Assembly: GCF_005233875.1 (NCBI RefSeq) | Contig: NZ_SZPZ01000001.1 | Location: 248,001-312,000 of the forward strand | Source: Kribbella jiaozuonensis | GTDB taxonomy: Bacteria > Actinomycetota > Actinomycetes > Propionibacteriales > Kribbellaceae | Length of the DNA: 64,000 nucleotides | Direction: 5' to 3' | Shown: positions 45,344 through 53,881 of the stretch, in pieces | Layout of the letters: each line of letters starts with the position of its first letter | Numbering within the stretch: the first letter of the stretch is position 1 | Notes under the pieces: model-generated | Told to the model about the DNA's origin: nothing | What the model saw: the letters and a program-made list of their open reading frames with translations, nothing else | Database searches by the model: none | Position numbers and translations under genes: made by a program

Positions 45344-46417
45344 GTGAGCGAACGGGCGAGCTACGCCGCCGCTGGGGTCGACATCGAGGCCGGTGACCGG
45401 GCCGTCGAGCTGATGAAGGAGTGGGTGGCGAAGGCGACCCGCCCCGAGGTGGTCGGTGGGCTCGGCGGATTCGCCGGCCTGTTCGACGCGACCGCCCTGA
45501 CGTCGTACCGCCGGCCCCTGCTGGCGACGTCGACGGACGGGATCGGGACCAAGGTCGCGATCGCGCAGAAGCTGGACAAGCACGACACGATCGGGTTCGA
45601 CCTGGTCGGGATGGTCGTCGACGACCTGGTCGTGTGCGGCGCGGAGCCGCTGTTCATGACTGACTACATCTGCACCGGCAAGGTGGTCCCGGAGACGATC
45701 GCGCAGATCGTGAAGGGCATCGCGGAGGCCTGCGTCGAGGCCGGCACGGCGCTGGTCGGCGGCGAGACGGCCGAGCACCCGGGTCTGCTGAAAGCAGATG
45801 AGTACGACGTGGCCGGCGCGGCGACCGGTGTGGTCGAGGCGGACGAGGTACTCGGCGCGGAGCGGGTGCGCGCGGGGGACGTCGTACTGGCGATGGCGTC
45901 GTCGGGACTGCACTCGAACGGGTACAGCCTGGTCCGGCACGTGTTCTTCGACCGCGCGAAGTGGACCTTGGACCGTGAGGTGCCGGAGCTCGGTACGACG
46001 CTGGGCGACGTGCTGCTGACGCCGACACGCGTGTACGCCAAGCACTGCCTGGAGCTGATCCAGGAGCTGAACGACGGCGAGGACCGCCCGCTGCACGCGA
46101 TGTCGCACATCACCGGCGGCGGCTTCGCGGCGAACCTGGCGCGGGTCATCCCGGCCGAGCTGTCGGTCCGGATCGACCGGTCGACCTGGACGCCGGCGCC
46201 GATCTTCGGGCTCGTCGGACTGCTGGGCGATGTCGCACTGCCCGAGCTGGAGAAGACGCTGAACATGGGCGCCGGCATGGTCGCAGTACTCGACCCGTCG
46301 GCCGCCGATGCGGCGATCCAGGCGTTGGCCGCCCGCGACATCCCCGCCTGGGTATGCGGTGAGGTCACCGCAGCTCCCGGCGGCACCGTCGCACTGGAAG
46401 GCGCGTACGCCAAGTAA
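45344..46417 (+). CDS. purM: Phosphoribosylformylglycinamidine cyclo-ligase (AIR synthetase)
   Basis: 357 residues from GTG 45344 with a good ribosome site (GAGGAGAG). PurM signatures: YAAAGVDIEAGDRAVELMK, STDGIGTKVAIAQ, FDLVGMVVDDLVVCGAEPLF, DYICTGK, ALVGGETAEHPG and the C-terminal HITGGGFAANLARV. It closes FGAM to AIR with ATP. The fifth step of the pathway, paired with purF. Confidence 0.96.
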   Translation: MSERASYAAAGVDIEAGDRAVELMKEWVAKATRPEVVGGLGGFAGLFDATALTSYRRPLLATSTDGIGTKVAIAQKLDKHDTIGFDLVGMVVDDLVVCGAEPLFMTDYICTGKVVPETIAQIVKGIAEACVEAGTALVGGETAEHPGLLKADEYDVAGAATGVVEADEVLGAERVRAGDVVLAMASSGLHSNGYSLVRHVFFDRAKWTLDREVPELGTTLGDVLLTPTRVYAKHCLELIQELNDGEDRPLHAMSHITGGGFAANLARVIPAELSVRIDRSTWTPAPIFGLVGLLGDVALPELEKTLNMGAGMVAVLDPSAADAAIQALAARDIPAWVCGEVTAAPGGTVALEGAYAK

Positions 46418-46428
46418 GCCGACCGGCT

Positions 46429-46500
46429 GTGCATCCCAGCACCACCTGGGAGCGGCTCTGGAACGAGCTGTCCGACGCCTCGGGCAGCTACGACCGCTGA
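46429..46500 (+). CDS. Possible 23-residue small ORF after purM
   Basis: GTG 46429 opens a 23-residue frame (VHPSTTWERLWNELSDASGS, then YDR) ending at TGA 46500. No ribosome site is evident and the coding case is weak. Its interest is that a 13-bp inverted repeat (46436-46448 and 46508-46520) encloses most of it. Confidence 0.2.
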   Translation: MHPSTTWERLWNELSDASGSYDR

Positions 46501-46520
46501 TCCGCCACAGGTGGTGCTGG
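46436..46520. other. Widely spaced 13-bp inverted repeat after purM
   Basis: CCAGCACCACCTG and CAGGTGGTGCTGG are exact reverse complements 59 bp apart. In RNA this would form a long-looped stem in the purM 3' end. A further hairpin (CTGCTCAG / CTGAGCAG, 46551-46558 and 46574-46581) is a likely terminator between purM and the convergent DUF3073 gene. Confidence 0.55.
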
Positions 46521-46601
46521 TGTGATGGAACTCGTCGGACGCACGGTGAACTGCTCAGGCACCCCGATGGGCGCTGAGCAGCTCAGCCGGGCTGATGTTG
46601 C

Positions 46602-46787
46602 TTACCGACGGGGGTGGTAGTCGTCGGCGTCGTAGTCGTCGCCGTCGTTCTCGCCGTTTGCAGAACGGTCGCCACCCTGGTCACCGGACAGCTCACGCTT
46701 GAGCTGGTCCAAGTCGGTGTCCCAGGTGCGGTACTTCAGGTCGCGTGCGACCTTCGTCTGCTTGGCCTTTGCACGGCCGCGCCCCAT
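46602..46787 (-). CDS. DUF3073 family protein
   Basis: 61 residues from ATG 46787, with GAGGGGG as ribosome site. The conserved start MGRGRAKAKQTKVARDLKYR and DTDLDQLKREL identify DUF3073, followed by a short acidic tail (DGDDYDADDY). Widespread in actinobacteria, often next to purM, function unknown; the basic head and acidic tail suggest a nucleic-acid or protein-binding role. Confidence 0.88.
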   Translation of the reverse strand: MGRGRAKAKQTKVARDLKYRTWDTDLDQLKRELSGDQGGDRSANGENDGDDYDADDYHPRR

Positions 46788-46932
46788 AGCGTCGACCCCC
46801 TCGCACAAGTCAACCGGGTACGCTGCGTGGCGCCCACGGATCAGTCGTCAGTAATCGTGGTTCAAGGATACCCGGAGCGCGGGATCGACACACGCACCGC
46901 CCCCGTCCAGAGGTCCGATCACAGCATCGATA

Positions 46933-46964
46933 GGGCGGGCCGATCCCCTCTAACCGGCCCGCCC
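46933..46964 (-). terminator. Terminator of the ABC transporter operon
   Basis: GGGCGGGCCG / CGGCCCGCCC, a perfect 10-bp stem with a 12-nt loop, 17 bp beyond the permease stop read on the reverse strand. It lies upstream of the DUF3073 gene on the same strand, where it would also block read-through. Confidence 0.7.
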
Positions 46965-46981
46965 CACCGCGTCCGGCCCCG

Positions 46982-47791
46982 CTACTTCACCTCGCGACGT
47001 GAGCTAGCCCACAGTCCGACGATGGTCGGAAGCACGATCCAGACCCCGACCGCGGTCAGCGTCTCGGGCACCATCCCGTGCAGATCGCGCTCCGCGATCC
47101 GGCCGAGTGCGCCGAACACGTCCAGGTAGTTCGCGTTGTCCTTGAACAGCGCCGGCCCGGCCAGCGACCATGCGGTCGGCGCGATGAAGAAGGCCAGGAT
47201 CGCGACCGCGGTCTGCGGGATGACCGCACCGAACGCGGCACCCATCACGACGTTCAGGGCCACAGTCAGGTAGGCCCCGGCGAGCTGCCCGCCCAGTCCG
47301 GCGTACGACGCAGCGTGGTCGGTGACTCCACCGGCGAGCGCAGTGCTGGCGAGCGCCAGCGCGACGACCCCGGTCATGACGACCACGCTCAGCACGACGG
47401 CCGAGACGAACTTGGCCAGCTGCACCCGGACCCGGCGCGGAGACAGCGTGAACGTGGTCAGCGCGGTCCGCTGGGTCCACTCCGACGTCATCGCCATCAC
47501 GCCGATCACCGGCAGCAGCAGCATGACGCCGGTGGATGCGGCGCCGAGGAAGCCGTCGAAGCCGGCCGCTCCCTGCGGCAGGTGGGTGATCTGCCAGGCC
47601 AGCGCAGCCAGCGCGACCAGCAGGATCGCGGCGATCAGGACGCGGCCGCTCCGGGTGTTGACGGATTTGCGTAGTTCGATTGCAACTAGTTTCAGAAAAG
47701 ACTGGCCGCGGGCGGGCGGGAGCGCGGTGGCTACCTCGGCCCGGTGCTTGGCCGGTGCGGTGGTCGGGACGTCTTCGGTCACGGTGGTCAT
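46982..47791 (-). CDS. ABC transporter permease (ABC-2 type)
   Basis: 269 residues, six predicted helices in the ABC-2 pattern (about 45-65, 85-105, 125-150, 165-190, 200-220, 240-262). The polar N-terminal ~35 residues are cytoplasmic. The conserved motif region SEWTQRTALTTFTLSPRRVR lies between helices 2 and 3. Partner of the ATPase gene 32 bp upstream. Two-gene exporters of this kind often give resistance to peptide antibiotics or lipids; substrate unknown. Confidence 0.85.
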   Translation of the reverse strand: MTTVTEDVPTTAPAKHRAEVATALPPARGQSFLKLVAIELRKSVNTRSGRVLIAAILLVALAALAWQITHLPQGAAGFDGFLGAASTGVMLLLPVIGVMAMTSEWTQRTALTTFTLSPRRVRVQLAKFVSAVVLSVVVMTGVVALALASTALAGGVTDHAASYAGLGGQLAGAYLTVALNVVMGAAFGAVIPQTAVAILAFFIAPTAWSLAGPALFKDNANYLDVFGALGRIAERDLHGMVPETLTAVGVWIVLPTIVGLWASSRREVK

Positions 47792-47823
47792 AGCGATGAG
47801 CTCCTGAAGAGAAGTAGGTGTGA

Positions 47824-48714
47824 TCAGGCGGCCACGGCGGCGGGCGCCGCGGTCAGCTGGAAGAACAGGTCCTCCAGGCCGGCGCCGTCGCTCTGGCGGA
47901 GTTCGATCAGGATCTGACCGGCAGCGGCGGCGGCGCGCCCGACCTGCTCGGCGGTGGCGTCGACGCGCAGCGAGCCGTCGGAGAGCGGCTCGAGGTTCAG
48001 ACCGGCCGCGGTCAGGGCCTCGTTCAGGCCGATCAGGTCGAGGCCGCGGACCAGCGTGCCGGTCCCGGCGAGCAGCTCGTCCAGCGAGCCGTTGGCGACG
48101 ATCCGGCCGCCGCCGATGACGACCAGGCGGTCGACGGTCGCCTGGACCTCACCGAGGAGGTGGCTGGACAGGATCACGGTGCCGCCGCGAGCGGCGAAGT
48201 CCTGCAGCAGCCCGCGCATCCAGCGGATGCCCTCCGGGTCCATCCCGTTGGCAGGCTCGTCGAGGATCAGTACGGCGGGGTCGCCGAGCAGCGCGGCCGC
48301 GATGCCGAGCCGCTGCCGCATGCCGAGCGAGTACTGACCGACGCGGCGCTTCGCGGCGTGGCTGAGTCCGACCGCCTCGAGCATCTCGTCGGCGCGCGTC
48401 TTCGGCACTCCGAGCAGGCTGGCGTTCAGCAGCAGCGTCTCGCGGCCGGTCCGGCCCGGGTGCTGCGCAGCGGCGTCCAGCATGACTCCGACGACCCGGC
48501 CCGGGTTCGGCAGGTCGGCGTACCGCTTGCCGGTGATGGTCGCGGTGCCGGAGGTCGGTGGCGTCAGGCCGGTGAGCATCCGCAGCGTGGTCGACTTGCC
48601 GGCGCCGTTCGGGCCGAGGAAGCCGGTGATGCTGCCGGGCTGAACGGTGAACGACACGTCCTGGACAGCCGTGGTGCTGCCGTAGCGCTTGGTCAGGTTC
48701 TCGACGGTGATCAT
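47824..48714 (-). CDS. ABC transporter ATP-binding protein
   Basis: 296 residues. Walker A FLGPNGAGKSTTLRML, Q-loop area, signature YSLGMRQRLGIAAALLG, Walker B AVLILDEPANGMDPEG, and switch His ILSSHLLGEV. The ~80 residues after the ATPase core match drug-export ATPases (CcmA/NatA type). Divergent from a NarL-type two-component system whose kinase starts 142 bp away; such systems commonly regulate the adjacent exporter. Confidence 0.92.
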   Translation of the reverse strand: MITVENLTKRYGSTTAVQDVSFTVQPGSITGFLGPNGAGKSTTLRMLTGLTPPTSGTATITGKRYADLPNPGRVVGVMLDAAAQHPGRTGRETLLLNASLLGVPKTRADEMLEAVGLSHAAKRRVGQYSLGMRQRLGIAAALLGDPAVLILDEPANGMDPEGIRWMRGLLQDFAARGGTVILSSHLLGEVQATVDRLVVIGGGRIVANGSLDELLAGTGTLVRGLDLIGLNEALTAAGLNLEPLSDGSLRVDATAEQVGRAAAAAGQILIELRQSDGAGLEDLFFQLTAAPAAVAA

Positions 48715-48844
48715 GACATCGAGTCAACCGTCACCGACCCCTCCCGCACATCGGACGAGCGGCTGCGGTCACCCCCTACGAAAGTTGTCCGAAGCGGCCC
48801 GGAACCCACCCGGAAGGGGGACGTGATCGCGTCGACCGTCGAAC

Positions 48845-48850
48845 TACAGT
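48845..48850 (+). promoter_or_regulatory. -10 box for the histidine kinase gene
   Basis: TACAGT ends 6 nt before ATG 48857, consistent with a leaderless transcript. Confidence 0.45.
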
Positions 48851-48856
48851 GACGGA

Positions 48857-50071
48857 ATGCGACGGTTGCGCCGGTGGTACGCCTGGTGGGTCAGGCATGC
48901 CGCGCGCGTGCGTGACTTCCTGTACGTCGCCTTCAGCCTGCTCACGATCGTCGCGCAGGCCGCGTCCGGCGGTCACTGGACCGCCAAGGACTGGTACGTC
49001 CTGGGCGCGGGCATTGTTGCCTCCGTCGCCCTACTCTGGCGTCGCCGCTTCCCCGTCACGGTCACAGCTCTCACCGTTGTCGCGATGCTGACCGGCGGGA
49101 TCTTCGTCCCGATGGGCCTCGCCCTGCTGACGCTCTCGATCCGTCGCCGCGATCTGGCGCTGGCGATCCTCGGCCTCGCGTCGTACGCCGCCTATGTCCT
49201 GAACACCTGGGGTGGCAAAGGCTCGATCTGGGTGTCCATCTTCACCGGCCCGTTCCTGGTCGGCGCCTGGATAGCCGTCGGTGCGTACGTCGGCGCTCGT
49301 CGCGACCTGATGGCATCGCTGCGGGACCGGGCCGAGCGCGCCGAGGCCGAGCGCGAGCTCCGTAGCGAGCAAGCCCGGCTGGGCGAGCGCGCCCGGATCG
49401 CCCAGGAGATGCACGACGTCCTCGCCCACAAGGTCTCGCTGATCGCCCTGCATGCCGGCGGTCTCGAGGTGAACCCGGCCGTCGGCGCGGAGAAGGTCGA
49501 AGGCTCGGCCAAGCTCATCCGCGAGACCGCACGGCAGGCCATGGAGGACCTCCGCGAGGTTCTCGGCGTACTGCGGACCGACGTCAGCGTGGCCGGTGCG
49601 GACCTGGCGCCGGTGCCGCAGGCGGCCGATCTGGAGCGCCTGATCGAGGCCTCCCGCGACGCGGGCGTGACCGTCGGGTACGACGTTGCGCTGCCGGACG
49701 ACGTACCGGATTCGGTCGGGCGGACCGTCTATCGGCTGGTGCAGGAGTCGCTGACCAATGTCCACAAGCACGCGCGCGGCGCGGCGACCGAAGTACTGGT
49801 CGATGGCGCTCGCGGTGAGGGCGTGACGGTGAGGGTGACGAACGTACGACCGGTGGCTGCTGGTTCACTGCTGCCTGGCGCCGGTGCGGGCCTGGTCGGG
49901 CTGCGCGAGCGGGTGCAGCTGGTCGGTGGCCGACTGACCACCGGGCCGACGATCGAAGGCGGCTGGCGGGTCGAGGCCTGGCTGCCGTGGGACGACCGCA
50001 AGCAAGATGCCGAGCCTGTGCTCCTGGACGAAGCGATGAAGGGGAACGATGACGCGGCTGCTGATCGTTGA
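48857..50071 (+). CDS. Sensor histidine kinase (NarL/DesK group)
   Basis: 404 residues from ATG 48857. Four or five N-terminal membrane helices (about 15-35, 43-60, 65-80, 95-110, 125-145) form the input. A basic coiled segment (RAERAEAERELRSEQARLGE) leads to HisKA_3 with the phospho-acceptor in RIAQEMHDVLAHKVSLIALH, then a HATPase domain (VYRLVQESLTNVHKHA, GAGLVGLRERVQLVGG). Overlaps the response regulator by 23 bp. Probably senses envelope stress and controls the divergent ABC exporter. Confidence 0.92.
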   Translation: MRRLRRWYAWWVRHAARVRDFLYVAFSLLTIVAQAASGGHWTAKDWYVLGAGIVASVALLWRRRFPVTVTALTVVAMLTGGIFVPMGLALLTLSIRRRDLALAILGLASYAAYVLNTWGGKGSIWVSIFTGPFLVGAWIAVGAYVGARRDLMASLRDRAERAEAERELRSEQARLGERARIAQEMHDVLAHKVSLIALHAGGLEVNPAVGAEKVEGSAKLIRETARQAMEDLREVLGVLRTDVSVAGADLAPVPQAADLERLIEASRDAGVTVGYDVALPDDVPDSVGRTVYRLVQESLTNVHKHARGAATEVLVDGARGEGVTVRVTNVRPVAAGSLLPGAGAGLVGLRERVQLVGGRLTTGPTIEGGWRVEAWLPWDDRKQDAEPVLLDEAMKGNDDAAADR

Positions 50072-50705
50072 CGACGAGGCGCTGGTGAGGGCCGGGCTGA
50101 AGATGATCCTCGAGTCCGACGACGAGCTCGAGGTGGTCGCCGAGGCCGACGACGGCGCGGATGCCGCGGCGATGGTGAAGGAGCACCGGCCGGACGTCGT
50201 ACTGATGGACATCCGGATGCCGCGACTGGACGGGCTGGCCGCGACGCGGGAGGTGCAGGCGCTGCCGGATCCGCCGAAGATCGTCGTACTGACGACCTTC
50301 GACCTGGACGACTACGTGTTCCGTGCCTTGCAGGCGGGAGCCAGTGGGTTCCTGCTCAAGGACACGCCACCGCGCGAGCTGGTCCAGGCCATCAAGGTCG
50401 TCGCGGCCGGGGACGCGATGCTGTCGCCGGCGGTGACGCGGCGGCTGATCGGGCACTTCGCCGGCGACCCGCGGACGGACCGGCGACGGGTGGCGCGCGA
50501 GCGGATCAGCAAGCTCACCGAACGCGAGCGGGAGGTGCTGGTCGAGGTCGGCCGCGGCCTGCAGAACGCCGACATCGGCCGGAAGCTCTTCATGAGCGAG
50601 GCCACCGTCAAGGCGCATGTCTCGCGGGCGCTGGTGAAACTCGATGCCACCAACCGCGTGCAGATGGCGATCCTGGCGTACGAAGCCGGTCTGCTCGACG
50701 ACTAG
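50049..50705 (+). CDS. NarL-family response regulator
   Basis: 218 residues. Receiver: IVDDEALVRAGLKMIL, phospho-Asp in VVLMDIRMPRLDGLA, Thr in VVLTTFDLDDY, Lys in GFLLKDTPP. LuxR-type output: LTEREREVLVEVGRGLQNAD, KLFMSEATVKAHVSRALVKL. Encoded within the tail of its kinase gene (23-bp overlap). Confidence 0.95.
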   Translation: MTRLLIVDDEALVRAGLKMILESDDELEVVAEADDGADAAAMVKEHRPDVVLMDIRMPRLDGLAATREVQALPDPPKIVVLTTFDLDDYVFRALQAGASGFLLKDTPPRELVQAIKVVAAGDAMLSPAVTRRLIGHFAGDPRTDRRRVARERISKLTEREREVLVEVGRGLQNADIGRKLFMSEATVKAHVSRALVKLDATNRVQMAILAYEAGLLDD

Positions 50706-50938
50706 TCGCGGGAGAAGAAGTACCAAGCGGTGACGGCCACGGTAACGACGGTGAGCGCGATCAACACGGGGTAGTACCACCCCGGCGCGCTGTGCCAGAT
50801 GAAGTTCTCCTGCCCGGAGAAGAAGACGCGCCAGAAGGACTTCCCGGTGGCGTGCGCCTTCTCGGACACGCCTTTGACCGTGCCGTAGAAACCTGTCGCC
50901 AGCGTGACGACCCACAGCAGCCCGGTCAGTGCCTTCAC
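50702..50938 (-). CDS. Small two-helix membrane protein
   Basis: 78 residues with helices at about 3-22 and 52-74, and a central polar loop SEKAHATGKSFWRVFFSGQE. Family not recognised. Overlaps the response-regulator stop by 4 bp convergently, which argues for a real end. Function unknown. Confidence 0.6.
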   Translation of the reverse strand: MKALTGLLWVVTLATGFYGTVKGVSEKAHATGKSFWRVFFSGQENFIWHSAPGWYYPVLIALTVVTVAVTAWYFFSRD

Positions 50939-50951
50939 TCCCCAAGAATAG

Positions 50952-51004
50952 GAAACCGGCCCGGCCGTCGGAGGGGTGGGGGATCGACGGCTCGGACCGG
51001 TTTC
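50952..51004. terminator. Long imperfect hairpin
   Basis: GAAACCGGcCCGGCCGTCG pairs with CGACGGCTCGGtCCGGTTTC-type sequence (arms 50952-50970 and 50985-51004; one mismatch and one bulge) around a 14-nt loop. It follows the NlpC/P60 gene by about 80 bp on the reverse strand and precedes the small membrane-protein gene, so it may terminate the former. Confidence 0.5.
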
Positions 51005-51082
51005 ATGGCCAGCGTGCCTGGGGGGATAGGACGCTGACGACCAGCGGCACCCGATGGGGGGAAGGGCGCCGCCGGTCAGGAC

Positions 51083-51937
51083 TCAGATGCGGCCGAAGGC
51101 CACGCTGCTGGTCCAGATCTTCGCCTTGGCGACCGGACGACCCGGCTTCGAGGCGTGCCACAGCATGTTCCCGCCGGCGTAGATGCCGACGTGGTACACG
51201 CCGCCGCCACCGCTGCGGAAGAACACGAGGTCACCCGGCTTGGCGGCCTTGCGGCTGATGTGCTTGGTCGCGCTGTACTGCTGGCGCGACGTGCGCGGCA
51301 GCTTGTGGCCGGCCTTCTTGTACACGTAGCCGGTGTAGCCGGAGCAGTCGAAGCCGCGGGTGGTCGTGCCGCCGTAGCGGTACGGCGTGCCCTTGAGCTT
51401 GGCCGCCTCCCGGAGCACCTTGGCCCGGAAGGTGGTGGTGCCGCTCGATGCGCTGGCGCCGTACTTGCCGTAGAGCACCTTGTGCTTGGCGGCCCAGGTG
51501 AGCCGGCCCCAGGTGTTCTTGTCCATGTAGCCGGTGGCCTTCAGGCCCCAGGACGCCTGGAACTTCTTCAGCACGCGAACGGTGCTGGAGCCGAAGTAGC
51601 CGTCCGGGCCGAGGTGCAGCGCACGCTGCACGTACTTGACGGTCGGGCCGGAGTCACGGAACCGGAGCAACGGCCGGCTCGGGATGCTCATGTGGCCGCG
51701 CTGCTGAGCAGCGGTCATGGTGGCCGCGGACGCGGTCGCCGGGGTGGTGCCGATGCTGAGGGCGGCTCCACCGGCGACAGCGAGGCCGACCGAGAGTACG
51801 GCGGCTGCGGCACGGGGCGCCGCGGGCTTGCTGGTGGTCCTACGGTGCTTCGCCAGGGTCCGGCCGGTAGGCCGGTCGGTACTGGAAAGCTGGCTGACGG
51901 CGCGCGAAAGCGACGTCCGTCGGGCAGTGACGGGCAT
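51083..51937 (-). CDS. Secreted NlpC/P60 peptidoglycan hydrolase with PG-binding domain
   Basis: 284 residues. A long N-terminus with a late signal helix (AAAVLSVGLAVAGGAALSIG, about 43-72) is followed by a PG_binding_1 domain (LRFRDSGPTVKYVQRALHLG, DGYFGSSTVRVLKKFQ). The C-terminal NlpC/P60 domain has the catalytic Cys in GFDCSGYTGYVYKKAG, His in VYHVGIYAGGNMLWHA, and a further polar residue following. It cuts peptide stems of peptidoglycan, as Rpf/RipA-like enzymes do. Its 5' UTR carries a c-di-AMP riboswitch, a known actinobacterial arrangement for cell-wall hydrolases. Confidence 0.93.
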   Translation of the reverse strand: MPVTARRTSLSRAVSQLSSTDRPTGRTLAKHRRTTSKPAAPRAAAAVLSVGLAVAGGAALSIGTTPATASAATMTAAQQRGHMSIPSRPLLRFRDSGPTVKYVQRALHLGPDGYFGSSTVRVLKKFQASWGLKATGYMDKNTWGRLTWAAKHKVLYGKYGASASSGTTTFRAKVLREAAKLKGTPYRYGGTTTRGFDCSGYTGYVYKKAGHKLPRTSRQQYSATKHISRKAAKPGDLVFFRSGGGGVYHVGIYAGGNMLWHASKPGRPVAKAKIWTSSVAFGRI

Positions 51938-51947
51938 GGTTGTCTCC

Positions 51948-52122
51948 CGACGCCTGTGAAGTTAGCTGTCGGGTTCGGGCTGGGATTCATAGCCCGGTCC
52001 GCTCCCGCGGACTTCACCCCAGGGTTTCGACCACTCACGGTCGAGACCCAACTTCCTGGGTCCCCCACCCCTGCCATGGTTTTCGAGGGGAGCACATGGG
52101 CCCTGGCAGGGCTCGGCGTTGA
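51948..52122 (-). promoter_or_regulatory. Cyclic di-AMP (ydaO/yuaA) riboswitch
   Basis: In the leader of the NlpC/P60 gene. Read on the reverse strand, the conserved ydaO blocks are present in order: GCCGAGCC at the 5' side (about 52110-52117), GGCAGGGGTGGGGGACCC (about 52059-52076), GGGGTGAAGTCC (about 52009-52020) with its paired arms, and CCCGAACCCGACAGCTAACT (51960-51979) before CAGGCGT. These are the binding-core sequences of the c-di-AMP class. High c-di-AMP turns such genes off; the leader ends 10 nt before the start codon, so control could act by termination or by masking translation. Confidence 0.93.
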
Positions 52123-52403
52123 CCCACGTGCGGTTCGTGTTGTTTACCGAACCGCCGACGACTGTATAACAGGATGATCACGACGCAAACCCTCAGATCC
52201 ACAAAGACCCTCCCGAATGCCTCTGAGAGGGCATCTGACGGATCAGCAAGCCTGGGTGAACACCAGGTGTCCTGAGCGCATCTGAGCGGGGCTGAGGCGG
52301 GAAATGAGGGCCTCGGTGTGACCTCGGTCACAATCGATGGTGGCTGTCTGTGACAACGGGCACAGAGGGTGGTCAGGGCACCCTAAAATCCTTGCGAATT
52401 CAG

Positions 52404-53357
52404 CTATTTTCCGAGGAGCTCGCGGAACCGCTCCAGGCCCACGTTCCCGCCCGACAGCACCACTCCGACGCGCTCCGGCGTCCCGTGGATCCGTCCGGCC
52501 AGCAAGCCGGCCAGCGCGCTCGCCCCGCTCGGCTCCAGCACGATCTTCAGCCGCTCGAACGCGAACGCCATCGCGGCCACGATCTCCTCGTCGCTGACCA
52601 GCTCGAACGACTCCACCAGCCGCCGGTTCACCGCGAACGTCAGCTCGCCGGGCGTCGAGATCGCCTGCCCGTCCGCGATCGTCCGCGGTACGTCGATCTC
52701 CACGCGCTCGCCCGCGGCCAGCGACCGGGCGTGGTCGTCGCCCGCGGCGGGCTCGACCCCGATCATCCGGATCCCCGGGCTCATCAGCGTCGCCGCGGTC
52801 GCACAGCCGGCCATCAGCCCGCCGCCGCCGACCGGGACCAGCAGCGCGCCCAGGTGCCCGACCTCCTCGAGCAGCTCGAGCGCGACCGTCCCTTGCCCGG
52901 CCATCACGTCGTAGTTGTCGTACGGCGGGATCAGCGTGCGCCCGCGTTCGGTCGCCAGCTCCTGCGCCAGGGCGGCCCGGTCCTGCGTGTAGCGGTCGTA
53001 CGTGACCACCTCAGCGCCGTACCCGCGGGTGGCGGCGACCTTCGTCGGCGGCGCGTCCTCCGGCATCAGGATCACCGCGCTCGCGCCGGCGAGCTGCGCC
53101 GCGAGCGCGACCGCCTGCGCGTGATTGCCCGACGAGTACGCCGCGACGCCCGCCCCGAGCTGTTCCGGGGTGAGCCGGCTGATCGCGTTGAACGCGCCCC
53201 GAAACTTGAACGCACCGATCCGCTGGAAGTTCTCGGCCTTGAGGAACACCTCCGCCCCGACCCGCTCGTTCAGCGTTCGCGACGTGAGGACCGGCGTACG
53301 GTGGGCGACACCCTTCAGGCGCTCTGCGGCGGCCCGGACATCTGTGAGACTCAGCAC
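52404..53357 (-). CDS. Threonine/serine dehydratase, PLP-dependent (IlvA/TdcB-like)
   Basis: 317 residues. PLP Lys in IGAFKFRGAFNAI, phosphate-binding PVGGGGLMAG, substrate-side SSGNHAQAVALAA, and a C-terminal VLSGGNVGLERF. Length fits the short catabolic threonine dehydratases or serine racemases without the ACT regulatory domain of IlvA, so 2-oxobutyrate supply, threonine breakdown or serine racemisation are all possible. Stands alone; the 281 bp on its 3' side up to the riboswitch hold no gene, only scattered short palindromes. Confidence 0.88.
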   Translation of the reverse strand: MLSLTDVRAAAERLKGVAHRTPVLTSRTLNERVGAEVFLKAENFQRIGAFKFRGAFNAISRLTPEQLGAGVAAYSSGNHAQAVALAAQLAGASAVILMPEDAPPTKVAATRGYGAEVVTYDRYTQDRAALAQELATERGRTLIPPYDNYDVMAGQGTVALELLEEVGHLGALLVPVGGGGLMAGCATAATLMSPGIRMIGVEPAAGDDHARSLAAGERVEIDVPRTIADGQAISTPGELTFAVNRRLVESFELVSDEEIVAAMAFAFERLKIVLEPSGASALAGLLAGRIHGTPERVGVVLSGGNVGLERFRELLGK

Positions 53358-53457
53358 GATCCGAACTTATCCGCGGGCGATGTCAAAGTGCGGCGGCCCG
53401 CTCCGTACTGATGAACGAGAGGCACCCACTCCGGGGGCCGCGGGTGAAGGAGAAACC

Positions 53458-53820
53458 GTGAAGTACCTACTGGTCCTGAACATCAACCCCGACGTGATCG
53501 CCGCGCTGCCCCAGCAGGAGCAGGAGGCGATCGGCTCCGGGCACCAGAAGTTCATGGACACGATCAAGGCCTCGGGCGAGTTCCACAGCACGGTCGCGCT
53601 GCAGCAGCCCGCGCAGTCCGCCGTCGTCACGGTCCGGGGCGGCCTCCCGGCGGTGACCGACGGGCCGTTCGTCGAGTCGAAGGAGTTCCTCGGCGGCTAC
53701 TACCTGGTGGACGTGGCGTCCCGGGAACGCGCGCTGGAGCTGGCCGCGATGATCCCGGACGCGGCGATCGAAGGCCTCGGCGTCGAGGTCCGCGGTGTCG
53801 AGTTCGCGGACGGGCTCTGA
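53458..53820 (+). CDS. YCII-domain (DGPF) protein
   Basis: 120 residues from GTG 53458, with an excellent ribosome site (GAAGGAG, 5-6 nt). The DGPF signature is TDGPFVESKEFLGGYYLVDV, with the start KYLLVLNINPDV also typical. DGPF/YCII proteins are small, ferredoxin-like folds often encoded near sigma factors; role unknown. Divergent from the dehydratase gene and followed by a strong terminator. Confidence 0.88.
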   Translation: MKYLLVLNINPDVIAALPQQEQEAIGSGHQKFMDTIKASGEFHSTVALQQPAQSAVVTVRGGLPAVTDGPFVESKEFLGGYYLVDVASRERALELAAMIPDAAIEGLGVEVRGVEFADGL

Positions 53821-53827
53821 GACAAAC

Positions 53828-53875
53828 CAAGGGGGTTTCTCCGCCGGATCGGTGGAGAAACCCCCTTGTTTTCTT
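53828..53875 (+). terminator. Strong Rho-independent terminator
   Basis: CAAGGGGGTTTCTCC / GGAGAAACCCCCTTG, a 15-bp perfect stem with an 11-nt loop, followed by TTTTCTT. It is the only hairpin in the window with a full T-tract. It follows the YCII-domain gene and faces the convergent DUF1508 gene. Confidence 0.92.
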
Positions 53876-53881
53876 GACGTT

